Assembly (NCBI GenBank): GCA_012934845.2
Contig: WNNJ02001110.1
Span: forward strand, 17,469-81,468
Direction: 5' to 3'
DNA: 64,000 nucleotides
Origin: Pomphorhynchus laevis
Lineage: Eukaryota; Acanthocephala; Palaeacanthocephala; Echinorhynchida; Pomphorhynchidae
Numbering within the stretch: position 1 is the first letter of the stretch; each line of letters starts with the position of its first letter. Of the stretch, positions 12,205 to 22,199 are shown piece after piece. Position numbers and translations under genes: made by a program. The notes under the pieces are model-generated. The model was not told where the DNA came from, ran no database searches, and was given only the letters and a program-made list of their open reading frames with translations.

Positions 12205-13389
12205 CTAAATTGAGCTGGGCAATATCAGAATGGAGCGGTCAGGAAAGATACGACAAGTAGATGCAGTGGTAAGAAGTTTAAAACGTTGGGAGAGTACCGA
12301 AGAGACATGTGAACTATATCGGAAAACGATTTTTAAGAGTGTAGGACTGGGATGATTGAATTTAGTGGATTTGTTTAAACGAATAAAGGATACAGGAGCG
12401 ATATTATTGAAAAGGGATGGGTTATCATCAGTAAGAATGGTTGCTAGGATAGACCTAAAAGCAGATACATCATTATCGAGGCGAGATTGTGGAGAAGCAG
12501 ATTCGGAAAGCTTTAAGTTTGATATGATAATACAGCGATCGCGCGAAGGAAAACGATTTCGTGGAAGTGGTGGACGGACAGAGCTGGTTGGAGTCGAGGT
12601 AGATGAGCAGATAGAAGTGGAAATGACAGAGGTGCTTGATAGAGAATTAATATTGGTTGGAGCAAGTGTGACAGGAGCGGGGTGTTGAATCGGTTGATCA
12701 GAGATGTGACTGGATATGATTTTAAATGACGGATGTAAATTATTTGGAAGTGTTACGTGGGAGGTAGAGTAAGGAGAATTAAAATAGGTTGGGGCATGAG
12801 TGACAGGAATGGAGTGTTGAATCAGTTGATCGGAAATGTTACTGGAAATGATTTTGATGGAAGGGTGTAAATTATTGAGAGGTGATACAGGGGAGGTCGA
12901 GTAAGGAGTACGTGAGGAGAATAAAGAAGTTTGAGATTTATTTAGATTGGGGGAGGAATAGGAAAGAGGAGGTACGAGATGAAAAGCTTTACCGTTAGCA
13001 TTGTTAGAATGAGAAAGATTAATGGAAGTTTGGTACGTAGTTGAACGAGGAGTGTGTGAGAGAGTAGGTTCAATAATGGGATTATATGATGCGAAGTCAG
13101 GTGTTGATGCGAGGGAAACATCTAAAACAGCATTGGTCTGAGTGGTCGTGTGTGATACAGGAGTAGATGAGCAGGATAACTGTAGTAGTCGTACTGATGT
13201 ACAAAAACCGCAAGTGAAATGTTTACGTTTATACACCGAGTGGTCGGATATTTTAACACGAACAAGTGTCCATACATCGCAATCTTTGGAATCGCATCCA
13301 ACTTCAAAGCTGGTATAACCATCATTGCATTTAGATGTGGAAGATTGTTGATCAGGAACAGGGATCTGAGATCGCGCTTTTTTAGGCAT
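12205..13389 (-). CDS. LINE-A ORF1 protein
   Basis: A 394-aa open frame starting MPKKARSQIPVPDQ. Residues about 20-65 hold a Cys-rich module (CNDGYTSFEVGCDSKDCDVW, later FTCGFC) resembling the PHD-like zinc fingers reported in ORF1 of CR1-group LINEs. Residues 90-270 are Ser/Pro/Thr-rich with an internal repeat (LNNLHPSIKIISSNISDQ and its neighbour). From about 275 a conserved RDRCIIISNLKLSES...FIRLNKSTK segment looks like an RNA-binding, RRM-like gag domain. In this class ORF1 binds element RNA; that is family knowledge. ORF2 follows about 100 bp downstream on the same strand. The intact frame suggests recent activity. Confidence 0.82.
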   Translation of the reverse strand: MPKKARSQIPVPDQQSSTSKCNDGYTSFEVGCDSKDCDVWTLVRVKISDHSVYKRKHFTCGFCTSVRLLQLSCSSTPVSHTTTQTNAVLDVSLASTPDFASYNPIIEPTLSHTPRSTTYQTSINLSHSNNANGKAFHLVPPLSYSSPNLNKSQTSLFSSRTPYSTSPVSPLNNLHPSIKIISSNISDQLIQHSIPVTHAPTYFNSPYSTSHVTLPNNLHPSFKIISSHISDQPIQHPAPVTLAPTNINSLSSTSVISTSICSSTSTPTSSVRPPLPRNRFPSRDRCIIISNLKLSESASPQSRLDNDVSAFRSILATILTDDNPSLFNNIAPVSFIRLNKSTKFNHPSPTLLKIVFRYSSHVSSVLSQRFKLLTTASTCRIFPDRSILILPSSI

Positions 13390-13433
13390 GACCTTTTATC
13401 GATAGATTGAGCTCAATCCGCGAGCGTAGCGAG

Positions 13434-13653
13434 CGGAACTGACAGGAATAATCTGGAACTGACAGGAATAATCTGGAACTGACAGGAATAATCTGGAACT
13501 GACAGGAATAATCTGGAACTGACAGGAATAATCTGGAACTGACAGGAATAATCTGGAACTGACAGGAATAATCTGGAACTGACAGGAATAATCTGGAACT
13601 GACAGGAATAATCTGGAACTGACAGGAATAATCTGGAACTGACAGGAATAATT
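13434..13653 (-). repeat. 20-bp monomer array, 11 copies, 5' of LINE-A ORF1
   Basis: The unit ggaactgacaggaataatct is repeated eleven times without a visible mismatch, ending in gacaggaataattg. It lies 45 bp upstream of the ORF1 start codon in the element's 5' UTR. As 20 is not a multiple of 3, the reverse strand reads through the array in all three frames (a 118-codon shadow ORF). Position and homogeneity recall the promoter monomers of some LINE 5' UTRs; promoter function is an inference. Confidence 0.92.
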
Positions 13654-13689
13654 GTAATTCGTTAGAACAGTTATAATTTTTCTTGAAAC

Positions 13690-14780
13690 AAGGTATAGAT
13701 TGACTTGATATTATTATTCCAATACATACCAAAGCCAAAAGGCTATTCAGGCAGAGTCCAAAAAAAATAAAACAAAAGCAAATGGTCAGTCAACGTAGCT
13801 AATTAGGGTATTCCAGTGGTAGTGTTGAATGTCGGCATTGTTCATGTATCCATTTGTAGCATCGTGATTTAAACGTTCTCAAACTGGGGGCTGCGACAAC
13901 TTCCTCAGGCAACGAATTCCACATGTTAATTCCTCTTCTTGAGAGTATATACACTTTTGGTAATCTGCCAAATCTAAATTTATACAAGACTCTGCTATGT
14001 CTCCGCAACTGATCTACCCGCCTAGTGATTACATCGGTGGGATAACCTACCACATCATTCGACATATGCCATATACATAGCATTTCCAAGAATATGAACC
14101 TCTCATGTACCGACAACATCCCAATACGACTTAGACGTACATAATAGTCAATACCACTTAAGCCAATACAGAGCCTCGATCCGCGCCTAAGAATAGACTC
14201 CAGGTCTAATAGTTCTTGCTTAGTGACAGGGAAACAAGCCTGAATGCAGTACTCCAAGTGTGGCCTGACGATGGAGATGAATAACCTCTTGAACATGTGA
14301 CAGCTTAACCTGAGGAATGCATTTTTAATACAATATAACGCCCTAGTAGCTTTACCTAGAAAGAAGTCGGTGTTCAACTTTGTTTTCAAGGATCTATGAA
14401 CAATAATCCCTAAATCCTTATGATGAGACACTTCCTTTAAGACCATATCTCCAATAAAGTACCTTAGAGTTTCAATAGGGCGACCTAGTTGCATGAGGAC
14501 ACATTTATCAACATTCAACCGTAGTCCGGTAGAATCGCACCACTTGATCAGGGAGTTTAGATCATTTTGTAACGATAATCAATCAGCAGGACTTCTAATG
14601 ATCGACCAAATCTTTAGATCGTCTGCAAACGCTAGATGAGAGCATGATAAGCGGAGTAGCAGATCATTAATGAAGATTATAAAGAGCAGTGGGCCAAGGA
14701 CTGATCCCTGCGGTACGCCAGAATTAATATTTACCGAATAAGAAAACACGCCCCCAACACAAACTCGGAAAGACCTATTC
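13690..14780 (-). mobile_element. LINE-B: 3' half of a second LINE family
   Basis: On the minus strand an RT core with INSGVPQGSVLGPLLFI and FADDLKIW (about 14600-14740) leads into an open 239-codon C-terminal region. The 3' UTR reads cctgaatagccttttggctttggtatg and ends in an aataataat-type tail at about 13690, exactly where the 5' end of LINE-A begins. The 5' part is missing. Confidence 0.8.
13799..14518 (-). CDS. LINE-B ORF2 C-terminal region
   Basis: 239 codons from MNVDKCVLMQLGRP to the natural stop. It contains the post-RT thumb and tail features common to CR1/Jockey-type ORF2: HHKDLGIIVHRSLKT, FKRLFISIVRPHLEYC, LLDLESILRRGSRLC and a terminal RRGINMWNSLPEEVV with PSLRTFKSRCY. The frame is open, but the RT upstream is interrupted, so this is a fragment rather than a gene. 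Confidence 0.8.
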   Translation of the reverse strand: MNVDKCVLMQLGRPIETLRYFIGDMVLKEVSHHKDLGIIVHRSLKTKLNTDFFLGKATRALYCIKNAFLRLSCHMFKRLFISIVRPHLEYCIQACFPVTKQELLDLESILRRGSRLCIGLSGIDYYVRLSRIGMLSVHERFIFLEMLCIWHMSNDVVGYPTDVITRRVDQLRRHSRVLYKFRFGRLPKVYILSRRGINMWNSLPEEVVAAPSLRTFKSRCYKWIHEQCRHSTLPLEYPN

Positions 14781-15060
14781 GATAGAAATATAACACAAGA
14801 CGCTCAAGGAGTTTAGATAAGGTTGGAAGAAGAGAAATCGGGCGGTATGAAAATGAAATTAAATGATTGAGGGACGGTTTCTTTAGAAAAGGACCTACGA
14901 TTGCTGCTTTCTAGTTCTATGAAAAAATGCAGCTACTAATAGAACAATTGAAAAGGGTGGTACGGAACGTTTATATGATGAAATGAATATATCTAAGGGC
15001 ATATGTAGGGATAGGATCGGTAGCTAAAAAGTATTGGGATATAGAAAAGAAGGGAAGCTT
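14780..15060 (-). mobile_element. RT scrap of a LINE-A relative
   Basis: The reverse strand gives an RPISLLPTLSKLLERL-type segment followed by the region just upstream of motif A, matching LINE-A. The piece is about 280 bp, interrupted, and cut off at both ends by LINE-B and LINE-C material. Confidence 0.55.
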
Positions 15061-15254
15061 AGAGACTAAACACTCCATATAATTCCACATATTTTCATTG
15101 ACTGCTTCTTTACTCGAATGCGCATAGTATTCTTTCTAAAATTTACGAATTAAGAGTTTGTGTCCAAGTGCAGAATCCTTTGTTGATTGCAATAACAGAG
15201 TCGTGGCTAAAACATGATGTTACCGATGGTGATATCGAGTTATCTAATTACTTT

Positions 15255-15540
15255 TGTTCATCAACCTTTCTGTCTTAGACGACACCCGCCCCACCTCGTT
15301 ATCGCTGCGTTCCCGTCACACGCTCTTACTCCACGTTCCCTATTACTCCAACAACTACAGTCTCCGATCCTTCCTCGTTGCCACCCCACTCGCTTAGAAT
15401 CAACTCCTTCTCGACGTCCGCCGCGCTCCCTCCTTTATCACATTTAGACACCTCCTCCGTTCACACCTCGACACACGATTTACATTTTTGTTTTGTTGTG
15501 GTCATGTAAGCGTGCGCTGGCACGCATTTACCACGTGAAA
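15255..15540 (+). mobile_element. LINE-A-type 3' fragment nested inside LINE-C endonuclease
   Basis: Encodes the LINE-A-type tail (ITPTTTVSDPSSLPPHSL, RINSFSTSAALPPLSHL in frame 2) and ends with the hallmark 3' sequence ttgtggtcatgtaagcgtgcgctggcacgcatttaccac. It interrupts the LINE-C endonuclease between the ELSNY and FYRAGRW motifs. The flanks taattactttt and ataattctttt look like an eroded target duplication. It is therefore younger than LINE-C. Confidence 0.72.
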
Positions 15541-17074
15541 ATAATTCTTTTTTATCGGGCTGGCAGGTGGAATAGAAAGGGAGGTAGAGTAATAATATAT
15601 GTTCACTTTAGCGCAGTAGTTACACTGCTCGACGTAAAATTTGATGATGAAGTTGAATCTTTATGGGTGAGGGTATCGCTCTCAAATCGCCAACCGATTG
15701 TCATTGGTATCATTTACTGTTCAGTACTATTCAGTGTTTCAAGATGGATTATCAATTGGTTCGTATGTGTCTTTCCGGTATATGTTGGCGGAATCCTCTT
15801 GTGGTTGGTGTTGAAACGGCATGGCAACAATTTGAGGCGATACTTTTAGATTTTCTCTTACGCTTCTAGCCTAGGAAAGCTACGAAAGTTCGTTTACATT
15901 GTAAACCTTGGTTCGATAGGAAATCCGTCAAGCCTTCGTGAAATTAACAGTGTTTATTTCATTAAAGTAATCGTTTTACGAATTCAAAACACAATAAACG
16001 GCGTAGTTTCGAAGAAATGATGGCACAAGAGGCTTTTCGTAACCCTGGTCGCTTGTTCAAATATGCGAACTCCAAACATAGAGCAAGACATGTTCGGCGT
16101 GTATCGGACAGTGTACATGCCCTCGATAACGATTACGACATCGCTAATGTGTTTGGTGAAATTTTGTTTGAACTTATCAAATCCCTCTAACAAACCATCT
16201 TTTATCATACCATATAAATTACTCACTGATGTCGTTAACATGTTTTCTATTAGGGGCGTGCGAAGATAGCTTAAGAACCTAAAATCATCGGCGTCTATCT
16301 ATCCTGATATATTGCCGCGTATGTACTTAAAAATGCTAGCAGATGAAGTCTGTATCTCTTTATATTGGATGTTTATTGCGTCACTGTATTCCGGTCAAAT
16401 ACCCAATCCAGAAATTTACTGTGTATTAACCAACACGGTTTTAGAAGTGATAATTCTATGTCACAAATCTGCTAGTTGCGCAGAACTCATAGGCCAATTT
16501 AGTTGATGAAGGAGCTTGTGTAAATATCATCTTCTTTGATTTTTCCAAAGCTTTCGATCACGTACGTAATGACTATCTGATTTCCAAAATGAATGCCTTG
16601 ACGATTGTTCCCATTCTAATTCGCTGGGTGGCAAACTTTGTCTTTGGTCGTTCTTATCGAGTTCACGTTAATAACATTTATTCGGGCTGGTATAATACAC
16701 TTACGTGTACCACGGGGCACATTGCTTGGTCCATTGTTATTTTCCATCTACATAAATGATATACCAGGCTTCCTGAGTTCTAAGTCTATATTATATGTAA
16801 ATGACCTGAAAATCTGGAGAGGCATAAAGTCGTATTTAGATACAGTGTCTACAGTCAGATATATAAAGTTGTGAATTGGGCCCGAATTAACGGTTTAGCG
16901 GTCAATTTTGCCAAATGTTCTTTTTGCGTGTTTGAGGTCGAAAGAGTACTTGGCCAGCAAAATACTATTTTGTGAAATCGAAAATGTAGACCATGTGAAG
17001 AATCTCGGCGTCTGGATTTCCTATGACTTGTCCACTAAGCGTAATACTGAATATGTTGTGTTAAGGCTTATCGG

Positions 17075-17533
17075 ATGGTAGGTTTCATTAGTCGTACATT
17101 TGATTTTCTTAATCCACGATCATTTCGGATTCTTGCTAACGCATTTATTTTGAGCCATCTGCTATATACATCTCAATGCGTATATCCGAGGACTATACAA
17201 GAGTCAGCAAAATTGGAAGGTGTGATCCGTCGGGCAACAAAGCTTGTTTACTCAATAAGAAATTTCCCACACGAACAAAGACTCAATGCACTGGGCATGA
17301 ATAGTGTTATCACTCACCGTCATCTACGCGATATGTCTAACATGGACGATTCTTCGCAATCACGACACGTACAACACAAGCTAATGTATGCTAGATCAGG
17401 TCAATGGCTGCGCCGTCATTCGTTAGTCCTCAATCGACAACGGATTGTACGCTCAAAAACTGTCCAGTTTAATCGAAGGGTCGTGAATCTGTGGAATCAG
17501 TTGAACGATACAGCGATTCGTTCAGTACAATGA
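17075..17533 (+). CDS. LINE-C ORF2 C-terminal piece
   Basis: 152 open codons covering the post-RT region: NAFILSHLLYTSQCVYPRTI, LEGVIRRATKLVYSIRNFP, HEQRLNALGMNSVITHRHL and a terminal RRVVNLWNQLND. The same order occurs in LINE-E near 26630-27030. It is a fragment of a dead element. Confidence 0.75.
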   Translation: MVGFISRTFDFLNPRSFRILANAFILSHLLYTSQCVYPRTIQESAKLEGVIRRATKLVYSIRNFPHEQRLNALGMNSVITHRHLRDMSNMDDSSQSRHVQHKLMYARSGQWLRRHSLVLNRQRIVRSKTVQFNRRVVNLWNQLNDTAIRSVQ

Positions 17534-17689
17534 AGGAATTTCGGAGGAAAATTTTGTGTAATTAATTTGTTTTTCTTTTTGATGACGCAACTTTGAGCTC
17601 CGCTCGTTATGTTGTCTTGTAATAATAAGTTCGTCTTCAAATATGTAAAATAAATAATAAAAATCAGGCTAATTCAATAAACTATCCCA

Positions 17690-18950
17690 ATTCAGACAAT
17701 CCATCCTTCAAGATTATCTGTCTCAATGAGTTTTTGAATAGATTGACTTTTGTCAGAGTTCCAGTTTTGTGCTACACTGTCTTACACGTCGCTATATTTC
17801 CTATTGTGTCTGCGCTTATGTTAGAACGAAAAAGAATGTCCGCGGGGCTGAGTTAGCCCGCGCACAGAAAGGGGTGGTTTCAAAATATGGTCGAAAGTGT
17901 AAAAAATTTTCTTGCTACGACCAAGTCAACATTCCTAAACATATCCTCAATTGATAATAAATTGAGACGCCTGAGTCTGTAGTGGTATGGAAGCTTTTCT
18001 ATACCAAGGACTAATCGAGTTGTTTTTCAGAGTATGCCAAAGGAAGTCCATTTGGGCCTGTCACTTTCGAAATTGGTAGATTAGTCAATGCTTGTAGCAC
18101 TTCGTCATTTGAAATATCAATGTGCGATAATACGGTATTGAATGAGAAACCGTTATCGGCATTTGATTGATGGACATGTTGGGAAGGTACGGCTTCAATC
18201 GAAAAAAATTTTCTGCAAAAATGTTATCTTTGCTCTTTGAACCCATTTTCGTTTTGCATATAAGAAATTTCGTATCTTTTTGTACAACGATGTAAAACTT
18301 GATTTAAAGAAATCCAAGGATTCTTTCCATTCGCTTGGCAGATGTTATATATAATCCCATTTCTTTTGTTTTTAAAGAGGGTTACGAAATTGCCTCGAGT
18401 ACGAAATGGTTCGAAGGAAGACTTGCCGCTTCTAGAGAAGGTAAAAGTTTCGTTTCAGATATTAATTGCCGCTCGTAATTCAGAATCAAACAATTTCGGC
18501 TTTCTTTTCTTTTTACGTATACGTATTGGTGTGAAGTGTTCACATGTTTTGAATAAGATCAACTTCAAGTGGTTCCACAATTTTTAAGCCTCAATTTGTT
18601 AGGGATTCGGTCAATTTGTCAAAGATAGAACATTTCGCCCACTGTTAAAGTTGGTTTTGAATGAATTGATAAAATGCTGTCGTATATCTTTCATTCAAAT
18701 ACCATAATACACTAATTCGATGTATATGGTAACGTGGTCACTATATACAGAAGGTCCAAATTCTAAACGGTTAATTATCGATAGGCTACTTGCCAAACAA
18801 ATATATTTGACAAGTAAATGTTGTCCTTTTTAGGTGACGTGAATATTCCCTCTTGTGTAACCAAGCCTTTCAACATATGCGAAAAGATTTCGCCGGATTA
18901 CATTTTCTTTTGTTTGTGATGAACTCATGCAGCAAAACCGAGTCAGTTAA
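17690..18950 (-). mobile_element. LINE-D: old, internally deleted LINE
   Basis: The reverse strand holds a C-terminal block LPYHYRLRRLNLLSIEDMF near 17960, joined directly to the RT entry region NLPISKVTGPNGLPLAYSEK near 18040. Upstream is a linker (SKSKDNIFAEKFFSIE near 18230, RKESRNCLILNYE near 18480) and a faint endonuclease region to about 18950. The RT core is absent, so a large internal deletion occurred. Clade unresolved. Confidence 0.6.
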
Positions 18951-19202
18951 TCATACTATGTCATGTATCTTTTTTCTCTAATGATACTTGAGTTTCGCAT
19001 ATCAGTTTATCAATTTTTTTTGTATTTTGTTTTACTTTAATAAATCAACAAAATAATATATCATGCATTAAAATAAAGAAGATAAACGGAAGAAACCGCT
19101 ATTTTATCTACGTTCTATTTAAAATTGAAATTTAAAATAAAAATTAATTTTTATGAATTGACTAATAAATTACAGACGATGTATCAGAATAACAATCAGA
19201 GC

Positions 19203-19325
19203 TCATCAGCATAAACTGTTATGTTTTAAGATTTCAACCAATGCTCCTCAACCCAACCTAGCAGCGGAGCTAAAGACTTGCTAATGGCATATTTCCTTTG
19301 ATGAAATTTGATTATCTATTGTATC
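19203..19325 (-). ncRNA. PLE 3' structured motif (copy H)
   Basis: Minus-strand copy of the pseudoknot motif found downstream of the Penelope-like RT ORF at 47089-48486. Here stem P2 is ctgctagg / cataacag (partly decayed), and the ends catcaaagg / tgctgatgag are still recognisable. It sits 3' of the PLE coding fragment at 19367-19789 in the same orientation, as in the intact element. Confidence 0.55.
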
Positions 19326-19366
19326 TACTTCATTTTTATTAAAATGAAGTATCTACTTCATTTTTA

Positions 19367-19789
19367 TTAAAATGAAGTATCTACTTCATTTTCATTTTGA
19401 TTAAATTTATTCTTTATATTATTGTGTTGATTTATATATTTTACTATTTTCTGCTTGATGTTATTTTTATAGTAACCTAGTTTAAAATATGCATTTATTA
19501 AATTATTTAAATGATTTTGAAGAAAACTAATATCGTTACAAGTTGTTGCAATTCTTAAAATTTTATTATTTAATGTATTATATTTTATATTATATGGTAT
19601 ACATGAATGCTCATGCAAAAATATGTTTCTTGTAAATTTAAATATGTCATCTTTACGATATAAATTAATAGTAGTTTTAGTTAATGTTAATTTAATGTTC
19701 ATATCTAGATATACACCTTCTTTATCATTAATATTGGTTTTGTTAAGAATGAAGCTACCTGAATAAATGCGTCCCGTTATTGGACGCAT
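19367..19789 (-). CDS. PLE RT C-terminal fragment
   Basis: 140 codons, of which about 110 nearly match the C-terminus of the intact PLE ORF at 47089-48486 (ILNKTNINDKEGVYLDMNIK, LTKTTINLYRKDDIFKF, GYYKNNIKQKIVKYINQHN). The copy begins 5' at about 19760, where a hairpin aaatgcgtcc / ggacgcattt marks the break, so it is 5'-truncated. It shares only the region after RT motif C. The high identity suggests recent dispersal. Confidence 0.8.
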   Translation of the reverse strand: MRPITGRIYSGSFILNKTNINDKEGVYLDMNIKLTLTKTTINLYRKDDIFKFTRNIFLHEHSCIPYNIKYNTLNNKILRIATTCNDISFLQNHLNNLINAYFKLGYYKNNIKQKIVKYINQHNNIKNKFNQNENEVDTSF

Positions 19790-19799
19790 TTATTTTTTT

Positions 19800-20085
19800 C
19801 ATTCATACTATTATCTAGTATCCTTTAAATCCTTATAAATCTAATATCATTACATATTGTTGCAATTCTTAAAATTTCATTATTTAATGTATTATATTTT
19901 ATATTATATAAAATACAGGAATGCTTTATCATCAATATTATTTTACTGATCGTCGTTACTGATCATGATTATTACTATCATTCATATTATTAGTTTTATT
20001 AAGAATAAGGCTACCTGAATAAATTTGTTATTGAATAAGAATTCACGTGGCAAATCAAATAAGCGAACTGAGTTTACGTATTTAA
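19800..20085 (-). mobile_element. Second short PLE 3' fragment
   Basis: Repeats pieces of the same coding region (atcattacatattgttgcaa, ttaagaataaggctacctg) and ends with the family terminus agcgaactgagtttacgtattta at 20059-20082. Coding potential is lost. Confidence 0.6.
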
Positions 20086-20309
20086 TAAAATACGCATTTT
20101 TAATAAGTATTTATATATGATTTTATACAAGTTATATTTACAAAACGATAAAATTTATTATTAAAACTTGAAATAAAAGTCAATTTTTATTTATATTTAC
20201 TAATATGAATCTACTGAGTATAAATATACTAGATTATACTCTTCAATTGAGCTAATATTTCCTCCCACACTACGTTAATTACTATATTTTTAATGAAATT
20301 AACTGCATA

Positions 20310-20462
20310 CTTTCTCTCGAAGTCCGCCGATCTCCCTCCTTTATTACATTCAAATACCGCCTCCGTACCCACCTTATCAATACATTATTTAGATTTTTGT
20401 TTTTTGTTGTTGTGGTCATGTAAGTGTTCGCCGGCACGCATTTGCCACGTAAAATTATTTTA
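20310..20462 (+). mobile_element. LINE-A-type 3' end
   Basis: About 150 bp. cgaagtccgccgatctccct through ttgttgttgtggtcatgtaag to cacgcatttgccacgtaaa parallels the 15.25-15.54 kb copy. It contains only the last ORF2 codons and the 3' UTR with the conserved hairpin region. Confidence 0.7.
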
Positions 20463-20499
20463 TAAATGATTTTTTTTGGGAATAACTTAATAACATCAC

Positions 20500-20770
20500 A
20501 CAGAGTGCATTGAATTCATTTGTACCGACTGGACTCTTCAGGAAGTGAAAGAACCGACTAGACTCTTCGGGGTGAAAGACCCCGGGTGGTTCAGTCGCAA
20601 GGCGGCGTGTTGGACTGGTTGGAGGGGGCTCAGATCCCCATGGATTTCAGGCCGTAAATGAAATGGAAGACTGTAGCAGTCCGAAGATAAGCAGTCTGAA
20701 GATTAATGAAGAAGATAAACTTATTTATGTCTGACTGATTTATGTTTGTATTAATAAAATCTTATTATTT
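20500..20770 (+). mobile_element. tRNA-derived SINE candidate
   Basis: The block gggtggttcagtcgcaaggc resembles a pol III A box (tggttcagtcg at about 20587). About 40 bp later ggctcagatcc resembles a B box (ggttcgaatcc). The flanking ggggg / cccc forms a T-arm-like hairpin. It is followed by a tRNA-unrelated body (aagactgtagcagtccgaag, repeated partly as agcagtctgaag) and an AT-rich tail ending aataaaatcttattattta. Possible head: a short tandem gactggactcttcagg / gactagactcttcggg. Terminal target duplications were not found. Confidence 0.5.
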
Positions 20771-22199
20771 AAAAAATAGAATATTACGTTCTAGAAAATC
20801 ACGTACTTTATTATTTATTACCTATATCATTACCATATATTGGTATTGTGATAAAACCAATATATGGCATTATTCATGAATTATCCTTGATAAATATTTT
20901 GTTAATGTAAAATATATTGTAACCTTTTAAAGCGCTCGTCTAATATTTTATATAAAGACATCCTAATATGTCTGCATACACCATCAACATAATACACTTA
21001 TCTTTATATGGCTATATTGTAAAAGTCAGAAAATATTAGTGGATATTGATGTACCTGACAGTATAAGGACTTCTTCAATCAACATTGTAAATTTTTAAAT
21101 CAACGTAGTAATTAAAGACGACATTCCGTTTATAATTTCACATCTTTTATTTCTTAGAAATCCTTGTCAATGGGAAATTATGAAATAAAAAATTGTCACT
21201 AAGTTGGGATGCCTACGGGCAGAAAGGAAAAGCCCAAATAGTATAAAATAGTAAATCGATAAATAGTATAAATAAATAGTATAATTTATAATACATTATA
21301 ATATGTAATATTATAAAATTATAATTTATAATATATTATTAAAATATAAAATAATACACTTTCTTAGTAAATAATACACTTTGTTAAAGAAAATAAATAA
21401 TTTACATGTAATTAATTTATTGTTTGCTTTGAGGAAAGGTGACCTATACTTGAGTTACTTAATGATTTTATTTTCCGTGAAACTGCTATGATGCATTCCC
21501 GTGTTACAATAATTTGAATATAAATTAACAACAGTTTAGCAAAAAAAACTAGGCAATGGAACATTGCCTAGTTTATTAATTTAAAAAATAAACTAATATA
21601 TTAATTAGCAATTAATATATTAATTGTAAATTAATATATTAATTATTAATTAATAAACTAATTTATTAATTTAAACTAATAAACATTATTAGTTTTGTTA
21701 ATAATTAATTGTATTAACTGAAGAAAGGAAAAGTCCAAATAGAATAAATCAATACAGATACATATGTATAATTGCTTGTACAGTCGTTTCATGTTCACCA
21801 CTTTCAGAGTAGTAAATATGAAAGAATAAAGATTGAAGGTATGCGATTAAGATCACATAGACCTTAATGCATTTATAATTTTTCAATAGTAAAAAGAGTC
21901 TTTATTTGTATTAAGACGAGAATAAATAACTGAAGGGAGACATGTAATGTTTCCAAAAATAACTGCTTAGGAAAACTAAAACGGACACTTATTTATACAT
22001 ACAGTTTAAGATTATGATTCGTCAAACCGGCATCAACATTTTTCAGTTGCAATGATACTTTAATTAAAAAAAATTACTACTTGAAAAATTCTTAATTCTA
22101 ATACTCTAACTAAAACAAAAATTTTAACAGCTTAAACACACATTCAGAGGATGCTAAACTTTTTCTCCTGATAAACTAGTTAACAAATTCTTGATTACT
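20771..22199. other. AT-rich spacer
   Basis: No gene seen. A perfect hairpin aactaggcaatg-gaa-cattgcctagtt lies at 21549-21575, followed by AT-only repeats of the ttaatatattaattg type. Nothing else is supportable. Confidence 0.5.

Larger units (their letters stand above)
9120..13690 (-). mobile_element. LINE-A: near full-length APE-type non-LTR retrotransposon
   Basis: In minus-strand order: a 5' region with 20-bp monomers (13434-13653), ORF1 (12205-13389), an AP-type endonuclease region (about 11440-12110), RT (9880-11439), a C-terminal region (about 9200-9880), a 3' hairpin (9156-9172) and an aat-repeat tail near 9120. The order ORF1-EN-RT and the RT motifs FDIVDH, GVPQGSV and YADD place it in the CR1/L2/Jockey group; the exact clade is not resolved. 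ORF1 and the RT core are open, while the EN and C-terminal parts are interrupted, so this copy is probably dead but fairly young. Its base composition is clearly GC-richer than the surrounding DNA. The 5' end abuts the 3' tail of LINE-B. Confidence 0.88.
15130..17660 (+). mobile_element. LINE-C: decayed full-span LINE, with a nested insertion
   Basis: Plus-strand order: EN start (NPLLIAITESWLKHDVTDGD near 15170), then after a nested insertion GRWNRKGGRVIIYV and ESLWVRVSLSNRQPIVIGII. RT motif A FFDFSKAFDHV lies near 16540, motif B as RGTLLGPLLFSIYINDI near 16720, and motif C degenerated to YVND near 16795. A C-terminal 152-codon open piece follows at 17075-17533 (RRATKLVYSIRNFPHEQRLN, RRVVNLWNQLND). 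The 3' end is aaataaataataaaaat near 17660. Many frame breaks and the lost YADD show an old copy. LINE-E (25.3-27.2 kb) is the same family. Confidence 0.8.

Noticed and set aside
10682-12688. Plus-strand Glu/Arg/Gly-rich ORFs over LINE-A (10682-10864, 11062-11274, 12356-12688)
   Set aside because: Antisense shadows of the GC-richer LINE coding strand.
13382-13738. 118-codon ORF with FLSVPDYSCQF repeats
   Set aside because: It is a read-through of the 20-bp array, whose period is not a multiple of three; not a protein gene.
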